Origin: Margaritifera margaritifera
Lineage: Eukaryota; Mollusca; Bivalvia; Unionida; Margaritiferidae
Assembly (NCBI GenBank): GCA_029931535.1
Contig: JAQPZY010001621.1
Span: 434,001-498,000 of the forward strand
Direction of reading: 5' to 3'
Length of the DNA: 64,000 nt
The stretch's first letter is position 1; the number at the start of each line of letters is the position of its first letter. Below are positions 9,930 through 22,490 of the stretch, one piece after another. The notes beneath the pieces were generated by a model that saw nothing but the letters and a program-made list of their open reading frames with translations, was not told the origin of the DNA and made no database searches. Position numbers and translations under genes: made by a program.

Positions 9930-11910
9930 ATAATAATAATAATAATAATAATTAATAATAATAATAGTAATAATTACTTTATTCAAATAAGAAACTCATT
10001 TGGTTGACAAACCAATCTTCCATGAGGCCTTTTTCAGTTATTTTTATATGAAAAATACAGTTTTTATAAGTAGTGATGTCTTTAGACAACAAAACTATTA
10101 AAACTAGATAACTGATCTAGTTCTGCTATAAAATATATACATGGCAGTACAGGTAAGTATATACAGGATTCATACAAAGAATATTAGTGAACCTATATAA
10201 AGTATTACAGGTGAGTACATGAAAGTACACTATTTAATGCAGAGCAGTTCTGAATTACATAAAATCATATATATGATTGTTTCTGTAGATGTTAATTAAG
10301 ATTCTTCCTAAAACCATTGGATGAGTCAGCAGACCTTATATAGGGTGGAAGGGAATTCCATAGTTTGGCTCCAGAAAAAGCAAAATTCTTATAATAAAAC
10401 TCAGAATTTGGTTTAGATAAATATAAATTGTTGTTTGAGCTGGATCTTAGTTCATACCAGAGTTCCTAAAATCCATGCATTTGCCAGACATGTCCAGTAG
10501 ATCAAAGGTTTTGACCGGCACAAAATTACTCAGAGCAGCTGGACATGGGTCATAGGAGTCCTCAAATACCTTGTCTTTGATTTGTTTATTGATTAAATTG
10601 CCAAATAAACACTTTAATAAAATAAAATTCAAAGGTGACTAGGTGTAGTTCACAGATTGTTTCTTTGTCAGATGATCAATTAAGATGTTGCCAATTAAGC
10701 TTAATTCAGAGGTGACTATGTTTAGTTTACACATTGTTTCTTTGTTGGACAATCAATAAAGGTATTGCGGACTAAGCTTGTTTGGTCATTATGTTTTCCC
10801 AATTGTTTAAACTCTCTATAACCACAGAACACAAGACAAAAGAGATGTGAAAGCTTATCTCCTAGACTTATCATAAACCCAATAATTGAACAATTGCCCC
10901 AGGGTCTGTACTATGGACATTACATCAGTCCCTTACACCATGTGGTTTGTGTCATGGAGTGTCAGTACAAGATATCTTTAGAACAAAATATGTATAGCCT
11001 AAATTGTTTTTAAAAAAAGATACTAGCAGCAACAACTAATTTTTATTAATGCCCTCCAAGACTTATCTGGGGACCTGATCAAATAAATCTTCACCATCTG
11101 AATTTACTGGAACTGCCTGTTAATTAGGTGTTACATATTTTTGAGATAGCAATGTAGCTTGTTGTCAGTGAATAATTAATTTGTAAAAACAGTAGAGTGG
11201 AATAAAATACTTTTACTTGGTTAAAAATCTATTGTATAGTTTTCTGAAAGAAAAACTGATTTTTACAAACAGTTAGTTTGAGAGGAAACCAGTTAATCAT
11301 GGTAGGATAATATTAACACTAAAATTGACACATTTTCCAGTACATTTAATAATTAGGTATATCAGTGTTTTCTTCTTTGTCACAATTTGTTATATCTCCT
11401 TCGAATGTTTTTATAATAAATTTCACAAATATATGACCACCACGTTCATTTATGGGACAAAAATGTCTGGCAAGAGCCATTAGAATTTCAAGATCTCTGG
11501 TTTATATGTATGTGCATTTTCCACAAATTTAGAATTACTTGTAAGGTAATCAGGAGCCAACCCATGGAAGGATTTGTGGACTAGTAAACCCTTTTAAAGT
11601 TGAGTTCTCTATTGAAATGAAAGCTTCCCAAGGGTTTTAACAAGATTTGTTGATGGTGTATCTATAACAGAATCAAGATATACCATAGCTGCTCACTCTG
11701 AAATTTCAGTAGTCTATCTTGATTTTTTGTATCCCTGTTACTCCAAATAGAACAGTAATATTCTAGATGTGGAATGATATAGGCATTGTTGAATATCTTT
11801 CATTCTTCTTGAGTGAGATAAGAGTTTATTCTGTTCAAGAGATAAAGCATTGAGTTTCCATTTTTTGATAACCTTTTCAGTAAAAGATATAAAAGATCTT
11901 AAGATTATTG
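9930..11910 (-). mobile_element. L2/CR1-like LINE fragment(s), antisense
   Basis: On the - strand a 3' end is visible: a TTGAATAAAG string followed by imperfect (ATT)n, occupying about 9930-9990 on the + strand. Before it is a reverse-transcriptase C-terminal region containing FAFSGAKLWNSLPPYIRSAD (about 10290-10440). Further 5' on the element (about 11500-11860) are a YLLNRINSYLTQEE-like stretch, an IIPHLEYYCSIW-like stretch and LVHKSFHGLAPDYLTSNS, in shifting frames. These are standard for the region after the RT domain in L2/CR1/Crack-type LINEs. About 1 kb between the two blocks (10450-11500) is unexplained, so this may be one element with an insertion or two fragments. It is clearly dead. 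Confidence 0.7.
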
Positions 11911-12169
11911 ATGTGGGTATTTCATTTATTTAATATTGATTAAGGGATATATTTTAGAATAACTCATCTAACAACATCTTTGGAAACATTTTCCAGGCAC
12001 TTTGTAGCCATAGCAAATAATAAACAGTTTGTTGAATTAGTCCTTTTCTCTTGTGTCTGGCTAAAATTTCTTAAAGACTCAAAAGGTAATTCCTGTTCTC
12101 TAAAAAAGTAGAGCTTTAATTCAAGTGTTTGATATATTTGATTGGCAGTAGGTTTCATACACTTACAAG

Positions 12170-12599
12170 CAACTACAGTGTAAGATTCCTTGCAATCTAG
12201 TCATTGAAGGGGTTTAAGTTACAATATAGTTTTCTATGATAAAAGTGATTTCTTTTGTATACAGTTAGTTGAATCTTTATATGTTTGAATTTCAAGAACC
12301 CTTCTCTTTTACTGATTCTGAAGCCACAAGATGACTTGAGATGCAGTTATGTCCCCTGTCCAATTGACCTATGAATAGCTCTAAGTCATTTCAGATGCCA
12401 TATTTACCTGTAAGTCAAGTGCACCAGACTACAAACAGAATAGACTCAGATCTGTTATCCTTGAGATCACAAGGGAACTCTAGTGGGTGATGATGCCCAT
12501 GTTTTTTCTTTTGGACCTCAGTTAAACATTTTATCTCTCAAACTGACAACTGTGATGGATGTTTTGAATGTGGAAGTACATTATGTGTTTGTGAATGTT
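12170..12599 (+). other. Intronic spacer with a weak hairpin-module relic
   Basis: Around 12420-12475 the string 'accagactacaaacagaatagactcagatctg' resembles half of the double-hairpin element core. Otherwise nothing is recognised. Confidence 0.35.
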
Positions 12600-12647
12600 T
12601 TAACAGAGACTACATGCATGCTTTAAGAAATTTAAAAAAATGTCAGG

Positions 12648-13708
12648 GTGGAACTAAACTCCTTGCCCGACCCTCCTACTGATATTTACTTTAATGACAT
12701 ATTAGATCTAGGAATTAATGGAAAAGGTCTACACATTGGGCATATAAATATACAAGGTCTGAATAACAAGTTAGACCAACTGAATTTATTATTATCATCT
12801 AAGGTCAATAATGTACATATTCTGGGTTTAACAGAAACAAAGTTAAATGACAATCATGCAAATGACTTGTTGTTTATTGATGGTTATGGCACACCAATCA
12901 GACATGATAGAGGTTTAGGGGTGGAGGTGGTGTTGTTTATGTAAGAAATGGTTTATCATTTCAAAGAAGAAATGACCTCAAATCAGATGAAATTGAAGCA
13001 GTATGGATCCAGGTGAATCAATCAAATACAAAGCCATTCCTAGTGGGCTTTGTCTATAGGTCCTCTTCTGCAAAAGTCGGATGGAATTAGCATTTTGAAA
13101 AGCAACTAGATAAAGTGATTGATGACCAAAAAGACATGTATATTTTAAATGACTTCAACAGGGATCTTATGAATAATCAGATTAACAGAAATTGGTTGAA
13201 TTTCATAGAAACTTTTGGTCTAACCCAATTAGTGGACCAACCAACACAAGAAACTGACCACTCAAAAACTCTAATAGATCATATCTATACAAATATGAAA
13301 GAAAATGTGACAAAAATACATATTCCTAGGATAGGTCTTAGTGATCACTTCCCTATTTTCCTAACGAAAAAATCCAGCTTAAAAACAGCTGTAAAATCCA
13401 AAACTAATAAAACCATAACATATAATTCATTTAAGCATTATGATGAAAACAAATTTCTGGAAGATCTCATTAATGTTCCTTGGAGTATAGTATCTATGTT
13501 TGATGATGTGGATGATGCTCTTGATATATGGATTCAACTTTTTATGCAGGTGGTAGATAAACATGTACCTTTGAAAACACATAGAGTTAAAAATGACTTC
13601 CAACTTGATTGGTTAACTCCTCACATTCTAGATGCTATAAAAACCCGTGATTATTTCAAATCTGTTGGTCAACAAGCACATTACATTAAATATGGAGAAA
13701 TAAAGTAA
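12648..13708 (+). pseudogene. LINE copy 1 endonuclease domain, frameshifted
   Basis: An APE/EEP-type endonuclease is read in three pieces. The first (12648-12944) carries GHINIQGLNNKLDQL and LGLTETKLND, the conserved N and E sites of the family. A frameshift at a G-run near 12916 moves the frame into GGGVVYVRNGLSF and SDEIEAVWIQV, ending FVYRSSSAKV. A stop at 13088 follows, then 13115-13708 carries YILNDFNRDLM (the usual GDFN site, here NDFN), TLIDHIYTN and the catalytic-His string SDHFPIF. It continues into the linker before the RT. Inactive as it stands. Confidence 0.8.
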
Positions 13709-14129
13709 CCAAAATGATCAGTGGGACAAAGAAGAATTACTATCGGTCAGCTGTAGAAAATAATCGCAATAAGAATTATATGTGGAAAGTTTTTAACCAA
13801 CTAGGTGCAGGTATAACATTCTACAAAGTCATCCAAATTCCAGCCACTTAGCTAGGAAGTCCAGATTATTAATGAGGATGTTGAAATTGCAAATACATTC
13901 AATGAATTTTTTTTCAGCATAGCTTCCAGAATTAAGGAACCCATTGTAAATTCCAATCATGATGAACTAAGAAATTTCTGTTCCAAAAAAATTCCAGCCA
14001 ACATAAAAAAAATTGTATTTCCACAATATCAAATGAAAAAGTTATAAAATGTTTGCAAACTATTGAGAGAATGAAAGCAACAGGCCTTGATAATATTGGA
14101 CCACATCTCCAGAGGCCTACTGCAGTATC

Positions 14130-15572
14130 ATATCTGATAGCATAGCTTACACATGTAATCTTAGCATATCGACCTCAGTGTTTCCCCAGACATGGAAATT
14201 GGCAAAAGTTAACCCCATTCATAAGTCAGGTGGCAAAGAAGACGTCAGTAACTACAGACCCATATATATCTTACCAACTCTGTCCCAACTACTTTAAAAA
14301 CATGTTCATGATAATCTTTTGATGTACCTATCAACCTATAACTTAATTTACCAAAACCAATCAGGGTTCAGAGAAAACCACTCCTGTGAGACAGCCTTGG
14401 TCTCCATGATAGATAGATGGATTACTGCCTTAGATCAAGGGAAATTAGTTGGATCAATATTAGTTGATCTTAGAAAAGCTTTAAACCTTGTTGATCATGA
14501 TAGTCTTATCAATAAATTGAACAGTTATCAATGTGACAATTCCACGATTGATTGGTTTACATCATATTTAACAAAGAGAAAAGTGTATCAAAATAAATGG
14601 CAGTTTTTCTAAAGAAAACCAATTACATGTGGAGTACCACAGGGATCAGTCCTGGGCCCACTCCTCTTTCTCATTTTCATAAATGATCTGCCACTGAAAA
14701 TAGGAAACTGTATTTCATCTACTGACTTATATGCAGATGACAACACTCTATCAGATTTCAAACAGCTAAAATCAGACCTAGAGGTCTCCCTTCAGACAGC
14801 CTTACTTAGAATAGATTCTTGGTGTAAGGAAAATGGCATGAAAGTAAACACAGACAAGACGAAAGTATTAATGATTATTACCCAACAAAAAAGAGCAAAA
14901 TTGAAAAATAACAATTTGAATCATAAGTTGAATGAGATTTGTCCACACATGGTTACTATGACAAAATCCTTGGGGTGATGGTTGACAACAATTTGCAATG
15001 GAATGAACATATTCAAGTCATATTCCATAAAGTCAATTCATGTCTGTGGTTATTAAGCAAGATAAGACCATATCTATCAACTAAATATAGTTTAATATAT
15101 TTTACAAAAGTTATATACAATCATACCTAGACTACTGTAATATTATTTGGGTAAACACTTCTGACAAGAATATTTGCAAATTATTCCGCTTGCAAAAAAG
15201 AGCTTGCAGACTCATCCTAGATAATGCTGAAAACATCCCAAGTGCATTGAATGATATTAAAATGTTAACAGTAAATGAGCAAATATTTTTGAGAAAGGCT
15301 AAACTTATGCACAAAGTTTTAAACAATATGGCCCATTATATCTCAAGGAACTATTTCATGCTAGAAAACAAGGCAACACTCCCAATTTAAGATTAATATC
15401 ATCTAGCCACCTTTCCATTCCTAAACCAAATAAAGAAATCTTTAAGAAAAGTTTTCAATATTATGGGCCACTAATTTGGAATAGAATCCCAAAGGAAATT
15501 AGAGAAAGTACAAATATAAATAGATTTAATTATAATCTAATTCAATGGATGAAAAGTACAACCTGTTTTTGA
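14130..15572 (+). pseudogene. LINE copy 1 reverse transcriptase domain, broken
   Basis: RT blocks appear in order. They are PIHKSGGKEDVSNYRPI (~14213-14265), QSGFRENHSCETAL (~14360), a SILVDLRKA block where active copies usually have D..KAFD, GVPQGSVLGPLLFLIFIND (from 14631) and the catalytic YADD box at 14730-14741. Next come the ILGVMVDNNLQWNEHI thumb-like segment and a C-terminal WNRIPKEIRES stretch ending at a stop near 15572. Stops at about 14297 and 14610, plus frame changes near 14940 and 15127, destroy the frame. The YADD itself is intact. Confidence 0.8.
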
Positions 15573-15849
15573 TTTGACAAATACATTACAGCTTAAAGTA
15601 TAAATTCTCAAACCTTCCACTTTGTTGTCTGACTATTTTTGTACTGTAGGTACAAATTGTACCTAGTTGGAGCATGTTCTTACAAAACTTTCTGTTTATT
15701 ATGTCCATATATACATGTAGCTTATTATCAATGCTTTTTTTAATTTTTTGTTGTTGTGTGTGCAACTATGTACTATGTATGCAAATATGCATAGTTTAGA
15801 GGGCCACAAGGAGGATCAGTTCCATTGCTTCTAATTGTGCCACCCTCTT

Positions 15850-15857
15850 TAAATAAA

Positions 15858-15892
<35 letters not shown>
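15850..15892 (+). repeat. (TTA)n LINE 3' tail microsatellite
   Basis: AAATAAAG is followed by about 13 ATT/TTA triplets. This is the 3' terminus of LINE copy 1. Confidence 0.9.
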
Positions 15893-16029
15893 CATACAAT
15901 TTTTGAGCTGAGATTTTGGGTTGGCCTATTATGAAGGACTTCACTTTTTACTGGGTGAATGTGAAAACTCAGTCTCAAAATTATCTTAAAGCTATGCTGT
16001 CTACTTAAAAATTATAAGTAGAATGAATA

Positions 16030-17130
16030 AACAGCATGGACCCTGATATGTTGGTATATTATGTAACAGCAATTACCCTAATCTATTGATATATTATGTA
16101 ACAGCATGGACCCTGATCTGTTGATATATTGTGTAACAGCATGGACCCTGATCTCTTGGTATATTATGTAACAGCATTGACCCTGATCTATTGGTATATT
16201 ATGTAACAGCATGGACCCTGATCTGTTGGTATATTATGTAACAGCATGGACCCTGATCTGTTGGTATATTATGTAACAGCATGGACCCTGATCTGTTGGT
16301 ATATTGTGTAACAGCATGGACCCTGATCTCTTGGTATATTATGAAACAGCATTGACCCTGATCTCTTGGTATATTATGTAACAGCATGGACCCTGATCTC
16401 TTGGTATATTGTGTAACAGCATGGACCCTGATCTCTTGGTATATTATGAAACAGCATTGACCCTGATCTCTTGGTATATTGTGTAACAGCATTGACCCTG
16501 ATCTCTTGGTATATTATGTAACAGCATGGACCCTGATCTCTTGGTATATTATGAAACAGCATGGATCCTGATCTCTTGGTATATTATGAAACAGCATGGA
16601 CCTTGATCTGTTGGTATATTGTGTAACAGCATTGACCCTGATCTGTTGGTATATTATGTAACAGCATGGACCCTGATCTGTTGGTATATTATGAAACAGC
16701 ATGGATCCTGATCTCTTGGTATATTATATAACAGCATGGACCCTGATCTCTTGGTATATTATGAAACAGCATGGATCCTGATCTCTTGGTATATTATATA
16801 ACAGCATGGACCCTGATCTGTTGATATATTGTGTAACAGCATTGACCCTGATCTGTTGGTATATTATGTAACAGCATGGACCCTGATCTGTTGGTATATT
16901 ATATAACAGCATGGACCCTGATCTGTTGGTACATTATGTAACAGCATTGATCCTGATCTGTCGGTATATATTGTAACAACATGGATCCTGATCTGTTGGT
17001 ACATTATGTAACAGCATTGACCCTGATCTGTTGTTATATTATGTAACAGCATAGACCCTGATCTGTTGGTAAATTATGTAACAGCATGGACCCTGATCTG
17101 TTGATATATTATGTAACAGCAGAACGGAGT
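16030..17130. repeat. 35-bp minisatellite, about 31 copies, derived from hairpin module
   Basis: The unit GGACCCTGATCTCTTGGTAT plus ATTATGTAACAGCAT has a period of 35 bp, with copies differing at a few recurring positions (g/c in CTGTT/CTCTT, tgta/tgaa/tata). The first two thirds match the left arm plus loop of the double-hairpin element (CATAGACCCTGATCTGCTGG, then TGCATTATG). Because 35 is not a multiple of 3, antisense frames repeat every 35 residues. Those frames are artefacts, not genes. Confidence 0.92.
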
Positions 17131-17559
17131 CTATTCTGTCTATTCTGTTCACATGTTCGCCCTATGTTACATATACAAGCATGTAGGGTATCTTGATTCA
17201 GCAGGGAGATAAGCTAGCAGGGTATTTTGATCCAAGATGTCCCATTTAACAGGGAGATTTTCAGGGTGTATAAGATGATGTAAGATAGTGTTTAGTTGGC
17301 TGTTAATTCTTTTAATATGATAGGAGATACCTGGATATTTTGTAAGTAGACCAAATTTATAATGGTACATTCTGTGAGCTCTAATCCAAATGACAAAGAA
17401 CTCTCCAGAAGTGGGCTATTTTTTTTTTCTACATGTTGATTATGTTTTGGTAATAACTTATTTTTTGATCATCTGAAAATTTTATAAGTCCTCACTTTTT
17501 CTTAACATATTTGGTTTTAAAATTTGGTTTTGAGGACCAGATTGTATATTTATATACCC

Positions 17560-18340
17560 CTGCTTCAAGAAGCAGGTGGTATATAGAATTGAATTTATCC
17601 ATTTTATCTGTCCATGCATCGATTTTTCTATACATCCATCCATATCCTTTTCAGGGCTATAATTCCTATAATACTTCACTTACTAACATCAAACTTTCAC
17701 TGTGGTTCATCTTGGGATAAACTTGCATTGCACACCAAAATGGTTCACTGTGACCTACTTTCCAGGATTTTGTTAAAAAAATTGCTTAAATATTATGTCC
17801 AGGCTCTAACTCTAATCACCTATTATTTAATGGCACCAAACTTACACTGAGTGTGCATCTTAGGATGTCTTTCATCAAAACTTTGTTGCTGTGACTATAT
17901 ATTCCAGAAACAATTCAAAATTGCTTAAAAATTGTGTATATCCTCCCTTTCTGGACTGCAGCTTCTATACTACAACACCTATTGTCATCACCTTAACTAA
18001 TATTTGTGCATCTTGAGATGAGCATGTGATGTGCACTAATACTGGGTCACTGTGACCTGCTTCTTAGGATTTAATATAAAAATTGGTTACAATTATGTCT
18101 GGGCTCTAATTCCAGCACCTTTGCAACTTTTGCTACCAGACTTACACTTAATGGTACATCTTAGAATGAAAGTGTTTCTCACATCAAAACTGGGTCACCA
18201 TGATCTTTTTTCCAGATTTTTATCATGATTTAAAGATAGTATCAGTATTTTAATTTCGACACCTTTTAATCAGTTGCTACCAAAACTGCATTGTAAATTG
18301 GTTTGCCGTGACCTACTCTCTTTGGCTAATTGAATACTCT
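17560..18340. repeat. Degenerate ~150-bp tandem repeat
   Basis: The phrase 'ggtcactgtgacct...ttcc/ttaggattt' recurs near 17745, 17890, 18045 and 18195. Between copies lies 'ggctctaattcc ... ttacactnagtgtgcatctta'. This is a strongly diverged array inside the large DNAI3 intron. The open frames crossing it are short and unrelated to any protein. Confidence 0.6.
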
Positions 18341-18541
18341 TAAAGATACTGACTTGTACCACAGAACTAGGGTCATCTTGTGAACTCCCGTTCATCAAGA
18401 ATTTTAGTTCATCAGAGCAGTGTAAATGAGGATGTATATAATACAAATATCTCGATCATCAGAATCATATTACAATTTAGTTGCTTCTATAAATGTTTAA
18501 CAGAATTATTGCTAGAAAGTGTCAAATGGAAAGAAAATACA

Positions 18542-18762
18542 TACCATATATAATCGCGTATAATGCTATACCAACAGCAAACTGCATAGACCCAGATCTG
18601 CCATCGCATAATGCACCGGCAGATTTGGGTCTATGCAGTTTGTAAGGAATAATCAGTAGAACAAACAACATAGACCCTGATCTGCCAGCGCATTATGTGA
18701 CGGCAGATCAGGGTCTATGTTGTTTGCATTTAGACCTGAATTATACACGAGTATATATGGTA
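18542..18762. mobile_element. Double-hairpin miniature element, copy B (complete, 221 bp)
   Basis: The outer TIRs are TACCATATATAATCGCGTAT at the left and TATACACGAGTATATATGGT(A) at the right. Inside are two hairpins: GCATAGACCCAGATCTGCC with its near-complement GGCAGATTTGGGTCTATGC, and ACATAGACCCTGATCTGCC with its complement GGCAGATCAGGGTCTATGT. An AT-rich spacer separates them. There is no coding capacity, so it must be mobilised by another element's enzyme, if it moves at all. Confidence 0.85.
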
Positions 18763-21700
18763 GATATATCAGAATTAGGAAAACATAATAGCTAAGGCTA
18801 TCTTGTCCAATTCTTTACAGTTATATATCTTCTGAAAAAAATAAGAAGCTTTCTATCAATTTATTTGTCATTATGGTGCATCTCTGTTGCTAATGGTAAG
18901 TTTTCTTTTATTATTTTTAATGTTTCACTAAAAATAAAAAATTGACTGTAAGTAGATTAGTGTCATTTGTGAATTCTTACCTTTAATGGTACATATATTG
19001 CTAGACATTATTTCATAGACAGATTTGTTTTATAGGATTTTACATTTGACCCTGCAGAGAATGAAGCATTAAAGGTAGAAATATGGAATGGGTAGAATCT
19101 TAAGGGTTCTAACGGGATTTTGGTTTGTGTTGTTGGAGTTTTTCCTAACACTAATAAGTCATGGAAGTGAAGTAACGGTTGCATAGAAGTGAAGTAACGG
19201 TTGCATATTGGAAATTTTACACTAATAGACATTGAATTTGTAATGATGGTGACCTTATCTAAATCTGGGTCCTTCAGTTATTAATGGAATGACTTTCATT
19301 GTTTCCATGATGCATTTGCTCACATTTACCATATATACTCATAGATAACTCGCTCCCATGCCTGTTTTTGTTCTTAAATAAGCTGTCTGGGTCATTGACT
19401 GATATGCAATTCAGTTTCCAGATAGATTAAATCACAGAATTTTTAATTTTAAAAAATAATTTGTCTTATCTTCATGTATGTTTGGTAATCATCAGTAATA
19501 AAAATTGCTGGTACAAGATTTAAAATTTCCAAAAATGTTTATAACTAAAAAAGATCTTGTCACATGGAACTAATTTATCTCAAAGATCAGAACATTTTCT
19601 CACTCAACAATTCAGATACAAATTTTCTCCATTTTGGATTTCTTCTTGCCCAATTTAAGTATCAAAGACTTCTTGGTAATGCTACAGTCTTTCCAGCCTG
19701 ACAGATGTCTTTTTTTAAGCAGTTGTTGAGTAAAAAAGATTATTACCAACACACAAAATTGTAATTTTATAATGGCTACAGAGCCAATTTCTAACAGTCT
19801 GTATTCAGGTTGAATTTTAACATTGAGTAACTACTGACATCCATTGAAAAAATATCATGCAGAATTTTTTACCATACGTAAGTTCAAAAATTGACTAATT
19901 TTTTTAACTATTCATCTGCTTCTACCGTAATTGTATACTTTTTATAATTGATTTTGAGTATTCTTTATCATGCCCATTATTTCTGAGACAAATAATCAAG
20001 GTAATTGGGTAATTATATGATCAGTTCCATTACAACAATAAAAGTAAAACTGACAGAAAAATGATAAAGAAATGAAACCTATGTAAAAATATTGGGAAGT
20101 TGATGTATGGATAAACTTACTGTTTAACAGGTTATTTTTACTGCTGTAAATTTTTATCAAAATACAGTAAAAAGGGATGATTTAATTTTTTAAGTCTTAA
20201 TTTTTACAGATTAAGGGGCCAAACAAACCTGTGTAATAATGCCTGTAAATTTTTAAATATTAATGAAATTTTGTATGGAAGGACTAGAGGTGGAAAAATT
20301 TTAAAAAATTAACTATGTAAAAAATAACCATTGAGGTAAGTTTCTTCCTCTTCTATAAGTCTAATTGTGACAAAAGTAATGATTGTTCTGGCAACAGGAT
20401 CTCTGATTGAGTGGATTTATCATAAATGTTGTGGGATTTCATTCATTTGTGTGGAGTAACCATGTGGTATTTGTGTTGATAATTGTATTTGTGTGTATGA
20501 TTGAATTTGGTGCTAGCTGTATCCTGAAAATTAATATCTCTTTTGAGAGCTGATATTGAATGTTTTCCATGGCATGGGGTTTAAAGTGAAAACAATAACA
20601 TGGTATATATTTGTTAATATTGTAATATATAATGCTTGCTGACAGAGTTGAATGTGAGTTGAGAAACAATTTCATAGTTTAGAATATAGAAAAAACAAAA
20701 CAGAAGAACATACTAAAGGCTTATGTGTTGCATTAATCATGTATTAGTATACAATAAGGTATTAATTGTTTAGCATATACACATAGAATTTTGTAAGATA
20801 TTGTGATTCAAATTTGTTTCAGGGGATAAATGTTGCCTTTCTTTCTTTTATAACTTTCTTCTACAAACAACTGCCCTTTTCCCAGCAGTCTTTTAATTTT
20901 TTTTATAAAACCTGATCCAGCTCTTACAGTCAAAGGTGAAAGGCTTCAAACAACCAATCCCTGGCACAATCAACATGTCAAAGTGCAGTCAGGCAATTAA
21001 CATGAATTCACAGTGCATTTAAATGCTATAATCTGTATCAAAATGTGAACATAACTAACTCCCAATATCTGAAAGGGAACACATAATTCTCATTTCTGTT
21101 GATTTAGGATAGTGAAATAATTATAATAAGAAACATTCATTTTTATCCTTCTCCACTGAATCAGTTAACATCAAAAACAGAAACTTGAATATGTTTTGTT
21201 AAATTTAAAATGAACAATATAAACCCAGCACTGAGTGAATGAATCTCAGTCACCAGTGAGTATTTCAACACCTTGAATGCCTGACACAGCTTGTTGGTGG
21301 TATTTTGCCTTCTGCTTTTTTACTGGTACATGACTGTTTTTCACTGACTTCTGTAAAAGTAGCAAAAAGTTTTAGCTCTACTGGTCATAGACAGGAGGAG
21401 TTTATAGGATGGCCTGTTGTCCATCGTCTTTCAGTTACCACATTTGTTATTGCTACTTGTAAATTACTTGAAGGATTGCCATGAAACTGTACCCACACAT
21501 TCATCCTAAGTTCTAGTTGGTCCTAAATGAAAATGGTGCCACTTGGACATCCAAATTGAAAATCTTATTATTGCTACTCCATCTGAATGGAAGGTCATAT
21601 CAACATAGGGTTTTCAGTGAAAGACTTCTTATGATGTCTAATTGGTCCTAATCTTTTCTGCCAGTAGAGCATCAGTCCCTTCGAGGGACTTTTGTTTATT

Positions 21701-22285
21701 GATGGATTTGAAAGATTGTCCAAAATATGAGTATCATAATAATTTTTCCCTAGAACATTACTCTGTGATGACATTATTGTAAGGTTAAGGATATAGATAC
21801 ATGTATAAAACACAGTAGGACCACTTTATTAATTAGATTGCACCATGATAATTTATTATGTAATCTGTGGATTATACATTTTGTGTGTTGAAGTGATGAG
21901 ATGGTGATATACATAAGCTTTTAGCTTACAGACATTTTAGTTTCAAAGATGTATCTTTGTGGATGTATCTAAAACCCATATACTTTGTTTTGTATGGGAC
22001 ATAAATATATTGACTGAACCCAACATATACCTGTATGTACATTGGATAGCTGACAGATTTGAATGAAATATCAAACATTGTGAGATCTGTGTAATGTTTC
22101 TGCTTGCATATAATGCCTACCCAACTACAAACACCATGGACCTAAATTCACATACAAGCAAATAAGGTAGCTTATGTTTTTTCTTTTTTTTTTTCTTTTT
22201 TTTTTGGTCAACAAAATTCCAATACCTCTTTCCCATCAATCAAAATCTTTCCCTTAACATTCACATAATGTTTCTAACTCTTCAG
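18763..22285 (+). other. DNAI3 large intron, right part
   Basis: Mostly unstructured AT-rich sequence. A single diverged copy of the ~145-bp repeat (see 24715-27470) lies around 21370-21660, beginning 'agctctactggtcatagaca'. A hairpin-module relic ('caactacaaacaccatggacc') lies near 22125-22150, and a T-rich tract at 22176-22206. No exon found. Confidence 0.55.
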
Positions 22286-22490
22286 AGTGGACCAATTCTC
22301 CAGTCATGTGCCAACTCAATCCGCTTCATGACAGGACACTGGTCTCCCTCCCGGCCTGGGGTCTTCTTCATTGCCAAGATGGATGGCAGTGTGGATGTAT
22401 GGGACCTCCTTGACAAGACCCATGAACCCTCACTCACACAGAGTGTCTCACCTACATCCATCACCACAATTTATCCCTGGCCAATTTCGC
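22286..22490 (+). CDS. DNAI3: DNAI3 exon d
   Basis: The acceptor is TTTCTAACTCTTCAG and the donor TCGC|GTAAGT. Sixty-eight codons plus one base encode SGPILQSCANSIRFMTGHWS, then PSRPGVFFIAKMDGSVDVWD and LLDKTHEPSLTQSVS. The RPGVF..GxxDVWDLL..THEP block is one of the most conserved WD40 blades of WDR63. The GC content is visibly higher than in the flanking intron, as expected for an old coding exon. Phase 1 at the end fits exon e. Confidence 0.93.

Larger units (their letters stand above)
12600..15892 (+). mobile_element. CR1/L2-like LINE, copy 1 (5'-truncated, ORF2 only)
   Basis: The element covers ORF2 from about its start codon to a 3' tail. Both domains, an APE-type endonuclease and a reverse transcriptase, are present but broken by stops and frameshifts. 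The 3' UTR ends CCCTCTTTAAATAAAGTTA and passes into (TTA)n to 15892, typical of LINEs that prime on short microsatellites. Copy 2 at ~36640-40860 has the same ORF2 and the same 3' end, so they form one family. ORF1 is missing here, as expected of 5' truncation during target-primed reverse transcription. It lies inside the large DNAI3 intron, sense to the gene. The 5' boundary is approximate. Confidence 0.85.

Noticed and set aside
16199..17052. Antisense frames with 'DQG.CC.IIYQ' repeats, and a first impression of a CRISPR-like regular array
   Set aside because: A plain tandem repeat with no unique spacers, in a eukaryotic intron; the frames are artefacts.
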